DNA of 64,000 nt from Paraburkholderia domus (GCF_905220705.1 NZ_CAJNAT010000018.1:1-64000), one strand, 5' to 3'; counted from the first letter of the stretch, positions 7,529-16,367 are shown. Numbers and translations: made by a program. The notes: a model not told the origin generated them from the sequence alone.

Positions 7529-8956
7529 ATGCTCCGTTCGCTGATCCGCCTGTATCTGATCGTTGTCATCGGTGGCGGCCTCACCATTGCGTTCATCAAC
7601 ACCTCATTCTCGCAACTGTTCCATGAGCGCGTCACACAAACCGAGCGCGGCGCGGACCGTACGTACGCATTCGTACTCGAGGATTACCTGCAACGGCACG
7701 CGGGCCCGGATCGCGCCGCGGCGCTCGCGGAATTAAAAAAGCGCGGCAGCGAAGGCTTCAGGTTGATGACGACCGACGAGGTCGAGCCACTGGTCGGCAA
7801 GCGCCAATGGCGCGAGTTGCGCGATGGCAAGCTGGTGTTGGACGACGACACCACGAGTTACTACCTGCCTCTGTCAGACGGCATCGTCGTCAATGCGCGT
7901 CGCAGCGAGGCTACCACCGTCGAGATTCAGGCACTCGCGTATGCGTTGCTCGCGCTTGCCACGCTGCTTTCGGTGATCGTGTGGGTGCACTATCACTGGC
8001 GCGAGTTGCGCAAGCTCGAAGCAGCGGCGCGTGCATTCGGTTCGGGCAATCTGTCGACCCGCGCGCTGTTGTCGAAGAAATCGAACATCTACGAGCTGTC
8101 GCAGCAATTCAACGAAATGGCGCAGCAGATCGAAGCGTCGATCCTGAACCAGCGTGAAATGATGCGCGGCATCTCGCACGAGTTGAAGACGCCGCTTGCG
8201 CGGCTCGAGTTCGGACTCGCGTTGTTGCAGTCGCCCGAGTCGCCCGAGCGGCAGCGTGAACGGCAAATGGCGCTGCGCAAAGACGTGCGCGAACTCGACG
8301 AACTCGTCACCGAACTGCTGACTTTGAGCCGCCTGGAACAAGGTGAAGGACATCTGGTGCTGATGCGGGTGTCGGTGGACGAGTTGCTCGACAGCGTCGC
8401 CGCGAGCATGTCCAACGATGTCGCCGACCGTTCGCTGACGCTTTCGGTCAACACACGTGTGCCTGCTGCGGATGCCGATGTCGGTAGGCCTGCTTCCGGT
8501 ACATCCGCTGCCGGTGCACCGGGTTCCCGTACGCCGGTAGCCCGGACGCCCGCGTATCATGTCTGCGATCCCAAACTCGTCGCGCGTGCGCTGCTGAATC
8601 TGCTGCGCAACAGCACCCGCTATGCACAGCAGACGATTTCGTTGAGCGCAGGCGCCGGCGCGGCAGGCACATTGGTGCTGATCGTCGAGGACGACGGCCC
8701 CGGCATTCCCCTCGCCGACCGCGGCCGCGTATTTGAACCGTTTCATCGGCTCGATTGCAGCCGCGACCGCCACACCGGCGGCTTCGGCCTCGGCCTCGCG
8801 ATCGTGCGGCGCGTCGCGCTGGTTCACGGCGGCGACGTGCGGCTCGAAGAAGCGGCATCGGGTGGAGCGCGCTTTGTGATCACCTTGCCTGCCTTGCCTG
8901 CCTTGCCGTTGCCGATGAACGAGGCGGCGCCGCAAGACGCCACGCGTCACGGCTAA
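7529..8956 (+). CDS. Sensor histidine kinase (RstB-like)
   Basis: 475 residues: TM1 at about 7-28, a short periplasmic domain, TM2 at about 134-154, HAMP (155-205), HisKA with phospho-acceptor H217 (GISHELKTPLAR), and HATPase_c with N-box LLNLLRNSTRYA (355-366), G1 DDGPGIP (388-394) and G2 GGFGLGLA (417-424). Unusual is a Pro/Ala/Gly/Thr-rich insertion at about 311-341 just before the ATP-binding part. It follows the response regulator with no gap. The ligand is unknown; RstB-type sensors respond to Mg2+ or acid in enterics, which is not evidence here. Confidence 0.92.
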   Translation: MLRSLIRLYLIVVIGGGLTIAFINTSFSQLFHERVTQTERGADRTYAFVLEDYLQRHAGPDRAAALAELKKRGSEGFRLMTTDEVEPLVGKRQWRELRDGKLVLDDDTTSYYLPLSDGIVVNARRSEATTVEIQALAYALLALATLLSVIVWVHYHWRELRKLEAAARAFGSGNLSTRALLSKKSNIYELSQQFNEMAQQIEASILNQREMMRGISHELKTPLARLEFGLALLQSPESPERQRERQMALRKDVRELDELVTELLTLSRLEQGEGHLVLMRVSVDELLDSVAASMSNDVADRSLTLSVNTRVPAADADVGRPASGTSAAGAPGSRTPVARTPAYHVCDPKLVARALLNLLRNSTRYAQQTISLSAGAGAAGTLVLIVEDDGPGIPLADRGRVFEPFHRLDCSRDRHTGGFGLGLAIVRRVALVHGGDVRLEEAASGGARFVITLPALPALPLPMNEAAPQDATRHG

Positions 8957-9000
8957 GCCCTGGACGTCTTGTTAGAACAACCAAATTCGAAAAACCGCCT

Positions 9001-9936
9001 TTGAAACCTGACACACGCCAACACCTGCGCGCCAACCTGCTGATGCTGATCGCGGCAATAATCTGGGGCTCCGCGTTCGTCGCGCAACGCCTGAGCCTCG
9101 ATGCGATCGGACCGTTTCTGTTCACCGGACTGCGTTTCCTGCTCGGCGCGCTGGTCGTGCTGACCATGATCGTCTGTGTGCGGCGCTCCGCGCTTGCGGA
9201 ATTGTCGAAGCGCGAACCCGGCGGCGCACGTGAGTTGCTCGGTGCCGGTGTGCTGCTCGGCATCGTGCTGTCCGCGTCGATTTCATTGCAGCAGATCGGC
9301 CTGCAATACACGAAGGTCGCCAACGCTGGCTTCATCAGTTCGTTGTATGTCGTGATCGTGCCGCTGCTGGGTGTGCTTTTTCGTCATCGAACGGGATTCG
9401 GCACGTGGCTCGGTGCAACGCTCGCAGCGCTCGGCATGTACTTTCTGAGCGTCAACGAGCACTTCTCGATCCTGTATGGCGATTGGTATCAGCTTGCCGG
9501 CGCGGTGGTGATTTCCGTGCAGATGATGCTGGTGGGGCGATTTGCGCTGCGACACGACACACTCATGCTGGCGCTCGTGCAGTTCGTGACTTGCGGGCTC
9601 GCATGTCTGGCCGTCGGCCTCGTGATCGAGCCCGTCAGTCTCGCGATGATCGAGCGCGCCGCGCCGACGATTCTGTACGGCGGTGCGCTGTCGGTGGGCA
9701 TCGCTTATACGATTCAGGTGGTTGCGCAGAAGTACGCGGCGCCGTCGCATGCTGCGGTGATCTTCAGCATGGAAGGCGTTTTCGCCGCGCTCGCCGGGTG
9801 GCTCGTACTCGGTGAAACACTGTCGGCGCGCGCGCTATTTGGATGCGCGCTGATGCTCACCGGTTTGATCGTGTGCCAGGTGATGCCCGCCCGGCGGCGC
9901 AGAAACGAAGGTGATCGCTTGCCTCATGAAGCGTGA
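9001..9936 (+). CDS. EamA/DMT superfamily inner-membrane transporter
   Basis: A 311-residue protein with ten hydrophobic segments in two EamA repeats (LMLIAAIIWGSAFVAQR at the start; MEGVFAALAGWLVLGETLS near the end, the classic DMT signature). DMT exporters move amino acids, nucleosides or other metabolites; the substrate is not predictable. The best start is a TTG at 9001 giving (M)KPDTRQHLRANLL; the next ATG (9043) would clip the lead into helix 1. It begins 44 bp after the histidine kinase stop and may be read through from it. Confidence 0.87.
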   Translation: MKPDTRQHLRANLLMLIAAIIWGSAFVAQRLSLDAIGPFLFTGLRFLLGALVVLTMIVCVRRSALAELSKREPGGARELLGAGVLLGIVLSASISLQQIGLQYTKVANAGFISSLYVVIVPLLGVLFRHRTGFGTWLGATLAALGMYFLSVNEHFSILYGDWYQLAGAVVISVQMMLVGRFALRHDTLMLALVQFVTCGLACLAVGLVIEPVSLAMIERAAPTILYGGALSVGIAYTIQVVAQKYAAPSHAAVIFSMEGVFAALAGWLVLGETLSARALFGCALMLTGLIVCQVMPARRRRNEGDRLPHEA

Positions 9937-9968
9937 GGGCGTAGCGGTCGCCCGCGCGGCCGGCTCTG

Positions 9969-10220
9969 CTAAGCGGCGCGTGGGTTTGCGAAGAGCTTGG
10001 GTGTATCAGCAGTGGGTGGAAACACACACCAGCAGCCGTCGTCGTGACGAAAGAAAAAGAGACCGCGCGATCCGGCTTCTGGAGACGTCTCCACGCGCAC
10101 ATAACGCCTGCCGCCCAGACGGGTGCGGCTGAATTCGGTGACGTGAATCGGGACGGACGGCCCTGGCGCCAGCCATTTCTCGACCAGAAAACGCAGCGAT
10201 TGTTCGCTTGCGGCTCTCAT
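9969..10220 (-). CDS. Small hypothetical protein (83 aa), translationally coupled
   Basis: 83 residues, soluble. The middle GLFFFRHDDGCWCVFPP (about 53-69) is rich in aromatics and looks like a conserved compact beta motif; I recognise no named family. The ATG overlaps the stop of the preceding small gene (TCATGA, 10217-10220), implying translational coupling. It is convergent with the EamA gene, 32 bp between stops. Confidence 0.6.
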   Translation of the reverse strand: MRAASEQSLRFLVEKWLAPGPSVPIHVTEFSRTRLGGRRYVRVETSPEAGSRGLFFFRHDDGCWCVFPPTADTPKLFANPRAA

Positions 10221-10423
10221 GATCCGCTCCGGGCCGGCTTGTCGTGACTCGCCTCGTGCGCGGCTTCGTTGTTTTCATCGCTATCGGTGCCATCCTCATC
10301 ATGCTCGGAGGATGCGAGGGATATGGCCCGGTTTGTGGCCGCCGCCCGCAGCGTCGTGCAGTGGCTGGCATGTCTGATATCCGAGAGAAGACGGACTAGC
10401 TGTCGTGCTGTTCTGCGTTTCAT
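10217..10423 (-). CDS. Small hypothetical protein (68 aa) upstream of the 83-aa gene
   Basis: A 68-residue reading frame starting MKRRTARQLVRLLSDIRHAS. It has a basic helical N-terminus and a very acidic, Asp/Glu/Ser-rich C-terminus (SSEHDEDGTDSDENNEAAHE). A GGGGG stretch lies about seven bases before the ATG at 10423, and the stop overlaps the next ATG, which argues that it is real. No function is recognised. The longer reading to 10675 runs through the DnaA-box-like sites and is not favoured. Confidence 0.45.
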   Translation of the reverse strand: MKRRTARQLVRLLSDIRHASHCTTLRAAATNRAISLASSEHDEDGTDSDENNEAAHEASHDKPARSGS

Positions 10424-10667
10424 TGCACACCCCCGCACTGCACCAATAACTTCAGAAAACACTTTAACTCTATGCCTGGAAAGGGCGTCGCTGAAATGAT
10501 TTTGACTAAATAGCAACAGTTGCGCTCGCAAAAACATCGACGCAATCTTTGTACCTTCCAGCTTCAATGTGCACGCCCGGACGGTCGCGGTCTGTACGGT
10601 GGCGAGCGGATGGCGTCGACGGAAAAGACTGAACCGGCGCCAGGCGGTATACGGCCGGACGCACAAG

Positions 10668-10860
10668 TTATCCACAATTCCCTATGAATAACTTCGGGAT
10701 AGCGCATCGGACAGCCTGTGTGCGAAATCTTGATAAGACGGGACGCGAGGCTTGCCCCGTCAAAGTTATCCCAGCTTTGTAGTTTTTCTACAGACGTGTT
10801 CCGCAGGGTTATGGATTTCGCATGACATTGATGTGACGGGGAATTTCAGAGTTATCCACA
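10668..10860. promoter_or_regulatory. Cluster of DnaA-box-like sites next to an AT-rich tract
   Basis: The 576-bp gap 10424-10999 holds two exact TTATCCACA boxes on the plus strand (10668-10676 and 10852-10860) and one single-mismatch box on the minus strand (10683-10691, TTATTCATA). Immediately to the right is an AT-rich run (10868-10925, with TATATATA) and a GTTAAC pair. This combination resembles a replication origin or a DnaA-regulated/titration locus. No dnaA, dnaN, parAB or repA gene is in the window, so its role is open. Confidence 0.5.
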
Positions 10861-10950
10861 GAAGGGGTTAACCCTTGTTAACTATTACTACATATATATA
10901 CGTATGAAGTAAAAGACATAGGATAAGTACCGCAGCGTGATGAGATCAAA

Positions 10951-10973
10951 GGCTGATCAGCTCTTGATCAGCC
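10951..10973 (-). terminator. Hairpin downstream of the DUF2242 lipoprotein gene
   Basis: A perfect 9-bp inverted repeat GGCTGATCA / TGATCAGCC with a 5-base loop lies 27 bp past the stop of the minus-strand lipoprotein gene. It is followed on that strand by only three T residues, so it is a weak intrinsic terminator or an mRNA-stabilising stem. Confidence 0.5.
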
Positions 10974-10999
10974 CAAAACCCGCAGCAGTGGTAGATGCA

Positions 11000-11689
11000 T
11001 CACGGCGCCACGCTGCTGGCTCCGCTTGCCGGTTGCACCGAAGCAGCCTTGTCGATTGCATCGGGCATATCGGGAAGCGGCGCCGGGATGGTTACTTCGA
11101 CCGGCACCGGCAACATACGCGTCTCGATGCTGGTGTTTGCAACCGGCTGCGTGCGCACCACCGTTTGCAGATAGTGATCGACGAGACCAAAGAAGCGATC
11201 GTAGAACTTGCCCGATGGGATGGTCTCACTCGAAATCTTGACCATTGCATCACTGTTCGAGCGGATCGGCAGCGACAGCGACCCCAGCACGCTCAGCCCG
11301 ACGCTCGCCGACGTGTCGCTTTTCTTCAGCGCAAAGCCGTTCTGCACGGCGTTGACATAAACGATGCTGGTGCTGCTAGCCTCTTCCCCCGGCGTACACA
11401 CCACGTGGAACTCGACGACGATGTGGGTATCGCCGGTCGGCTGGAAATTTTTCGTTCCATCGACGGTATCGGTACGCGTCATCGTCGTCAGATAACCCTG
11501 ACTCAGCAATGCGCGGCGCGCCGCCTCGCAGGCATCCGTGGTGCTCGAATTGAAATTTCGAGCGTAAGGGCTCGCGCCCGTTTCGAACAATTCCTGCTGG
11601 AATTTCGGTTGCGGGGCGCTGCTGCAGGCGGCAAGCGTCAGCAGGCCGAGAAGCGTGGCGGCAGTCGCCTTGGAAAACGAGGTAAACAT
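11000..11689 (-). CDS. DUF2242-type lipoprotein
   Basis: A 229-residue lipoprotein: signal peptide with lipobox LTLAAC (Cys22), then a mature domain with conserved-looking DACEAARRALLSQGYLTTM (about 52-70) and VEFHVVC (about 91-97). I recall this arrangement as DUF2242, common in Burkholderiales and without known function. It ends in a low-complexity Pro/Ala/Ser tail (residues 200-229). The start at 11689 is chosen because the signal peptide begins there. The next gene upstream on the same strand starts at 12509, so it may be monocistronic. Confidence 0.75.
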   Translation of the reverse strand: MFTSFSKATAATLLGLLTLAACSSAPQPKFQQELFETGASPYARNFNSSTTDACEAARRALLSQGYLTTMTRTDTVDGTKNFQPTGDTHIVVEFHVVCTPGEEASSTSIVYVNAVQNGFALKKSDTSASVGLSVLGSLSLPIRSNSDAMVKISSETIPSGKFYDRFFGLVDHYLQTVVRTQPVANTSIETRMLPVPVEVTIPAPLPDMPDAIDKAASVQPASGASSVAP

Positions 11690-11867
11690 GGTCGATCGGA
11701 AGAGGCGCAGCGTGAGCTCGAATGGGAATGCATTGTAGAGCGGTTGCCAGGTGTGCGTAAAAAGCGCGCAGCGCGCGCCCCGCATCGCCTTATACGACGT
11801 GACGGCTCATGTCCGAAGCTTCAGTGCGGGAGCAGGACAACGAGGAAAAATAAGCGGGAGCTGTCGC

Positions 11868-12509
11868 TCAGTGCGGGGTTGCAGGCGATGCGCTTTGCTG
11901 CGCCGCGCCGCCGTTCACTCCGGCGGCGTCGCCGGCCGGTATCGCGAAAGCGTCGGCCCAGTTGCCCGGCGCCGGGCAACGGTCGGCCTCGCACGTGCTG
12001 GCTTGTGCGTCCGGACGCGACGCGACGTCTTGCGGCCCGGCGACACCGGCGAAATCTTCGACGCGCAAGCTCACCTTCTTCGCGTATGCCTGCGATCCGC
12101 CGTAACTCTTGAGCGCCGCGTTCATGTCGCCGTTTGCCGAGCGCATGTAGCCGTACAGGATCGCCGAGCCCACTTCGATGTTGGTGGTCGGCTCGGTAAG
12201 GTCCTTGACGTTCCTCAGCAGCCCGCGATGAGCGCCCGGCACCACCTGCATCAACCCGGTCGCGCCGTTGGCGCCCTTGGCTTTTTCCTTGAAGCGGGAT
12301 TCGATCGAGATGATCGCCAGCAGCAGTGCCGGCGGCAGTGAATACTTCGACGCGGCGGACTGCACCGCGTCCGAAATCTTTTGAGCCTTTTCCTTTGCCA
12401 AACCGAATTTCTGCGTCAGATACGCAGACATGCGGTCATTGTTTTCGTCGGCCGTTGCGGCTTGCATCAGGCCGAGCGAAAGCACGATCAGGCAAAGTAA
12501 CCGGCTCAT
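11868..12509 (-). CDS. Periplasmic lytic transglycosylase (SLT domain)
   Basis: 213 residues. A signal peptide (1-20, ...MQAATA) leads into an SLT fold at about 50-155. Catalytic glutamate is E70 in ISIESRFKEKAKG, followed by the family GATGLMQVVPG (about 82-92) and AILYGYMRSANGDMNAALKSYGG. The enzyme cleaves the MurNAc-GlcNAc bond of peptidoglycan with formation of a 1,6-anhydro end. After the fold come about 60 residues of loosely conserved tail with two cysteines. Small stand-alone SLT proteins of this type also occur in secretion loci, but no such genes are nearby. Confidence 0.87.
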   Translation of the reverse strand: MSRLLCLIVLSLGLMQAATADENNDRMSAYLTQKFGLAKEKAQKISDAVQSAASKYSLPPALLLAIISIESRFKEKAKGANGATGLMQVVPGAHRGLLRNVKDLTEPTTNIEVGSAILYGYMRSANGDMNAALKSYGGSQAYAKKVSLRVEDFAGVAGPQDVASRPDAQASTCEADRCPAPGNWADAFAIPAGDAAGVNGGAAQQSASPATPH

Positions 12510-12624
12510 AACGGAGGACGGAAAAGAAAGGGGATCTGCGCATTATAGCTCTGCCCCCAAAAGAGGCACCGAAATGGCCAACATTCGTCTGAGGAAAGGC
12601 GGCCGGCTGGTGCGTGTACATACG

Positions 12625-13893
12625 CTATTTCGACTGCTTCGGTTTCAGCACGTAATCGTCGTTTAGCGTGGCGAGGAAAGCTGCGACATCGTCGATATCC
12701 CGCTCCGTCCAGACCGGCCGTTCACCTTGTTTGCGCGTGAGCGGCACGTCGGTGGTATCGACGTTCACGCGCAGCGCGACCGGCAGGTCGTTGAATTTGT
12801 CGACCTTGCCGTGGGCGTCTTTCGGGTACCACTTCGCCGGATTCGTATCGCGCTGGACGTAGAAACGCAGTGCGTCCTTCAGCGTATGGAAGCGGCCGTT
12901 GTGGAAGAACACCTGCCGCGTCGCCGTGTTACGCAGCGACACCGACTTGAAGAGTCCACAGTTGCTTTTGTCGCTCGACTGATCGGTACGCAGCGGCCCA
13001 CACAAACCCATGTCGAAGTACTTCGGATCTGCGTTCGCACGCAACTCCGGATTGCGCGGCACACCGAGCGCCTGAAAGTTGAAGTCGGTGAAAAGCGGAT
13101 GAGAGCCGTCGACACCCGATTGGTCGATATGGCACGAGGCGCAATTGCCCCCCGTCGGATTGTCGAACAGTTTTTTGCCTCTTAACTCCTGTGCCGTTAG
13201 TTGCAATTTACCATCGAGGTAGTAATCGAACTTGCTGGTGTATGGATGAAAGCTCGGGTCTTCGAGTTCGAAGCGCTCGATGGCATACATCGCCTGCACA
13301 AACGCCCTGGTGGGGTCGGCGAAGATGTTCTGCCCGAACACTTCCCTGAAGCGCGCGGCATACGGCGCCTGCTCCAGTTTCGCGAGCACCGCCGCGGGGT
13401 CCTTGTTGGCCATCTCGTCCGGATTGAACAACGGGAAACTCGCCTGATCGTGCAGCCGGTTGAAGCGCCCGTCCCAGCCAAAGCCGCCAACCGGCGCGTT
13501 GTCCGTTTCGCTCAGGCGCTCGGACATGCTGGCGGCCTGGGCATGGCTCCACATCGGCGTGCGGTTCAGCACGTAGCGCAGGCTCGGCACGGCGCGCGTG
13601 CCTTGCGAGCGCATGTCCGGACCGCCCAATTGCGCCGCCAGACCGTTGGGCGGCCCGTACGCGTGCGACGGGCTATGACAGCTCGCGCACGACATCTTGC
13701 CCGAGGCCGACAACGATGCGTCGAAGAACATCAGTTTGCCGAGCGCCGCGGCGTCGCTGTAGACGGGTTTCGCGTCGGCCGGCGCCGACGCAGCCACTGC
13801 CAGGAACGGCAGCAATACGGCACCGGCCAGCGCGGCTAGCGCCGCCAATCGCGTGGCGGCGCTAGCGGTGAATCGCGTAGCAAAAAACAGCAT
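12625..13893 (-). CDS. Di-haem cytochrome c peroxidase / MauG family protein
   Basis: 422 residues with an N-terminal signal segment (about 10-35) and two c-type haem motifs, CASCH at 69-73 and CASCH at 251-255, placing it in the bacterial di-haem peroxidase/MauG family in the periplasm. It is longer than classical CcpA (about 320-340) and has an extra WDGRFNRLHDQASFPLFNP region (140-158) typical of the larger branch. Reaction: H2O2 reduction with cytochrome electrons, or oxidation of a protein partner if MauG-like. It lies 8 bp downstream of the phosphoesterase gene and is probably co-transcribed with it. Confidence 0.88.
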   Translation of the reverse strand: MLFFATRFTASAATRLAALAALAGAVLLPFLAVAASAPADAKPVYSDAAALGKLMFFDASLSASGKMSCASCHSPSHAYGPPNGLAAQLGGPDMRSQGTRAVPSLRYVLNRTPMWSHAQAASMSERLSETDNAPVGGFGWDGRFNRLHDQASFPLFNPDEMANKDPAAVLAKLEQAPYAARFREVFGQNIFADPTRAFVQAMYAIERFELEDPSFHPYTSKFDYYLDGKLQLTAQELRGKKLFDNPTGGNCASCHIDQSGVDGSHPLFTDFNFQALGVPRNPELRANADPKYFDMGLCGPLRTDQSSDKSNCGLFKSVSLRNTATRQVFFHNGRFHTLKDALRFYVQRDTNPAKWYPKDAHGKVDKFNDLPVALRVNVDTTDVPLTRKQGERPVWTERDIDDVAAFLATLNDDYVLKPKQSK

Positions 13894-13901
13894 CGAGTCG
13901 C

Positions 13902-15131
13902 TTACAGGTTCGTGAAAATGTCGTTGCCGAACCCGACCAGACCGGCCTGCCCCGCATAGCCCAGATAACCCAGCTGGAAGATGTCTTCAATGCTCTTGAG
14001 CATCGAGTAGTGGTTGTACTGCACCGTCGACACCGTGCCCGGCTTGATGAACTTCGAGATCATGACCGCGCCAGTCTGGTCGCCGCCGAAGCTCTGCTTG
14101 GTCAGATTGATCGTCAAGCCCTTGTACGTCAGCGACGAAGTCTGCGGGAACGCCGGCAGATTCGGACCCGGTTGCTGACTGCAGCAGGTCGCGCCGGAGA
14201 AGATCAGATTCTCGCCTGACGCAGACTGCGTCACGGTGGCGTAACTGCTTTCGTCGAAGTTGATGATCAACAGACCATCCTGCTGGAACGCCGGCGAGGC
14301 AGTGATAATCGGCACCCACTTCTGCAGGAACGTGTTCGCGCTCGTCAGGCCGCCGGGCTGGCCGTTCACGCACGGCGAATCATGACCGTCGTCGCACAGG
14401 CTCGGCGTAATCAGGTTGAAGTTGGCGGTGGTTGAGATCGATTGCAGATCGGTCGTGAGCTTGTTCAGGTTCACGACGTTCTGGCCGCAATCGGGCGAAT
14501 CGATGATCGAGTGGAAATACATGAACGGGTTGTGACGCGTCGCGTACTGATCGCCTAGCGGTACGGCCGCGCTCGGCGCTTCGGCCGATTGGGTCAGGTC
14601 GGTCGTGTTGAGCGTCGGGTGGCCGCACGTGGCGGCTTCGCGCGTAGGGTCATTGCCCATGTCGCCTTCATAGCCCTTCCAGGTGTAGCCCGCAGCCTTC
14701 AGCTGGTCCGGCAGCGTCTTGATGCTGGCCGGATACACGCAACCCGAGCCGATCGCCTGACCGTCCGGCGTCGTGCCCGTCAGCTTGTAGTCCTGATAGG
14801 TGATGCAGTCGTTGTCCGTTTCCGGCGTCGGCGCCTGACCGCTGATCATCGAGATGTAGTTGTCGAGGCTCACGTGCCCCGTACCGTAGTACTGCTGCAC
14901 CATCGCCCCTTGCGACGCCAGCGTCTGCGACAGATACGGCGCCTTGCTGTTCGCACCGAACGTGGTCGCGTAGTTTTCGTTTTCGAGCGTGATAACGAAG
15001 ACGTGCCGGATCTGCTGCTGCCCGGTTAGATTGACCGACGAGGACGACGAACCGCACGCGGCGACGATAACGCCAATTAAGACCGCGCAAACGACGGCGA
15101 AGAATGCACGCAACCAGCTGCGTTGTGACAT
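13902..15131 (-). CDS. Phosphoesterase-family lipoprotein (acid phosphatase/phospholipase C superfamily)
   Basis: 409 residues. The N-terminus is a lipoprotein signal with AAC at 24-26. The domain starts RHVFVITLENENYATTFG, the metal-binding start of the phosphoesterase family (PF04185 type, which includes phospholipase C and AcpA-like acid phosphatases). Further motifs are GTGHVSLDNYISMISGQ and, near the end, LLIINFDES and YNHYSMLKSIEDIFQLGYLG. The predicted role is phosphate-ester hydrolysis in the periplasm or at the outer membrane. It is the first gene of a likely two-gene transcript with the di-haem peroxidase. Confidence 0.85.
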   Translation of the reverse strand: MSQRSWLRAFFAVVCAVLIGVIVAACGSSSSSVNLTGQQQIRHVFVITLENENYATTFGANSKAPYLSQTLASQGAMVQQYYGTGHVSLDNYISMISGQAPTPETDNDCITYQDYKLTGTTPDGQAIGSGCVYPASIKTLPDQLKAAGYTWKGYEGDMGNDPTREAATCGHPTLNTTDLTQSAEAPSAAVPLGDQYATRHNPFMYFHSIIDSPDCGQNVVNLNKLTTDLQSISTTANFNLITPSLCDDGHDSPCVNGQPGGLTSANTFLQKWVPIITASPAFQQDGLLIINFDESSYATVTQSASGENLIFSGATCCSQQPGPNLPAFPQTSSLTYKGLTINLTKQSFGGDQTGAVMISKFIKPGTVSTVQYNHYSMLKSIEDIFQLGYLGYAGQAGLVGFGNDIFTNL

Positions 15132-15207
15132 GTTTTTTTGCCCTTGGGGATTGGAGTTTTATTCGCGGGCAAACTTTATGCATGATGTATGACGACCCCG
15201 TGAACAG

Positions 15208-15226
15208 CGTCACCGTTACGTCACAT
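15208..15226 (-). promoter_or_regulatory. Possible PHO-box-like direct repeat upstream of the phosphoesterase gene
   Basis: On the minus strand about 80 bp before the ATG there are two related 7-mers (ATGTGAC and CGGTGAC) separated by 4 bp, giving the 11-bp period of a PhoB box. Each half matches the enteric CTGTCAT consensus at only 4 of 7 positions, so the assignment depends mainly on spacing and on the gene's phosphatase character. Confidence 0.3.
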
Positions 15227-15282
15227 ATCGATCATTTCAAGCGACATATGTCGTTCGCTGAAACGGCGAACCGATGTCTTCA

Positions 15283-16263
15283 TTACGCGTAACGACGATG
15301 CAGCGCCGCCGCAACCTCCGCCATGCGCGCACGTAATTCCGGCGGTGTCAGCACCTCGGCCTCGGTACCAAAGCGCAGCAGTTCGGCGCACGCCTGCCTC
15401 ATTGAGCCGACCGGCAGCGTGACCGTGCGCCAGCCGTCGACCGGATCCGGCTCGCCGATTTTCGCGGCTGCGCGTGCGAACGGTGAAGTAAAGACTTCGA
15501 GCATCTGCATGCCCCACGGCGACAGACGCAGCGTTGCTTCGTTCGCATGCATCTCTTCGGACAGACGTTGCGTGCTGTCTTGCCAGTAAGCCGCCAGATC
15601 GAAGGCGAGTGGCCGCTCGAAAGTCTCGTCCAGCCTGCTCAGCTCGAGAATGCGCGAAATGCGGTAGATACGAATGTCCGCGCCGACCCGCCCAACCACA
15701 TACCAGGCTCCCCCTTTCAGCACGATGCCGAGTGGTTCGATCCGGCGAAACTTTTCGGCTTTCCAGCTCTGATAGCGAATCTGCAGCGGATGCTGTTCCC
15801 ACACCGCGCCGGCGATCAACGGCAGATTCGAGGGCCGATCCGCGTCGGAAAACCAGGCCGGGGCGTCGAGGTGAAAACGCGAGCGCATGCGCTCCGCGGT
15901 CGAGCGCAGTTCGACCGGCAGCGCGGCGAGCAACTTGGTTTGCGCGCCGGCCATCACGGCGCCGAGACCTAGTGCCTGCACCGGTCCCGGCAAGCCGGCG
16001 AGGAACAGCGCCTCCGCTTCCTGCGACGACAGTCCGTTCAGACGCGTACGGTATCCGTCGAGCAGGCGATAGCCGCCTTCCGCGCCACGGTCGCTCTGGA
16101 CGGGAACGCCTGCGGCGCACAAGGCGTCGACGTCGCGATAGATGGTGCGTAGCGAGACTGCGCATTCGTCGGCGAGCGACTGCGCGGTCACGCGTCCGCG
16201 CGCCTGCAAGGTCATCAGGATGGAAAGAAGACGGCTGGCTCTCATTCGGACAAGTGTAGTCAT
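15283..16263 (-). CDS. YafY-like WYL-domain transcriptional regulator
   Basis: 326 residues: N-terminal HTH_11 (RLLSILMTLQARGRVTAQSLADE...SLRTIYRDVDAL, about 8-50) and a WYL-type sensing domain (about 140-215, including QIRYQSW and YVVGRV), then a C-terminal extension. These regulators usually repress nearby genes and sense nucleotides or small ligands. It is divergent from a glutathione S-transferase, a frequent pairing, so that gene is the likely target. Start is uncertain between 16263 (MTTLVRMRAS) and 16245 (MRAS). Confidence 0.88.
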   Translation of the reverse strand: MTTLVRMRASRLLSILMTLQARGRVTAQSLADECAVSLRTIYRDVDALCAAGVPVQSDRGAEGGYRLLDGYRTRLNGLSSQEAEALFLAGLPGPVQALGLGAVMAGAQTKLLAALPVELRSTAERMRSRFHLDAPAWFSDADRPSNLPLIAGAVWEQHPLQIRYQSWKAEKFRRIEPLGIVLKGGAWYVVGRVGADIRIYRISRILELSRLDETFERPLAFDLAAYWQDSTQRLSEEMHANEATLRLSPWGMQMLEVFTSPFARAAAKIGEPDPVDGWRTVTLPVGSMRQACAELLRFGTEAEVLTPPELRARMAEVAAALHRRYA

Positions 16264-16367
16264 ACCTGACACAAACTGACAGGTATAGGCGCTTAGGATG
16301 AGGACTTCCGGCGCCTGATGGACGCTGGTTTTTCCCACGAGACACTCACACTCAGAAGGCCCCCGCC

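Noticed and set aside
10766..10774. Third plus-strand DnaA box (TTATCCCAG)
   Set aside because: It differs from the consensus at the three final positions, so it was not counted with the two exact boxes.
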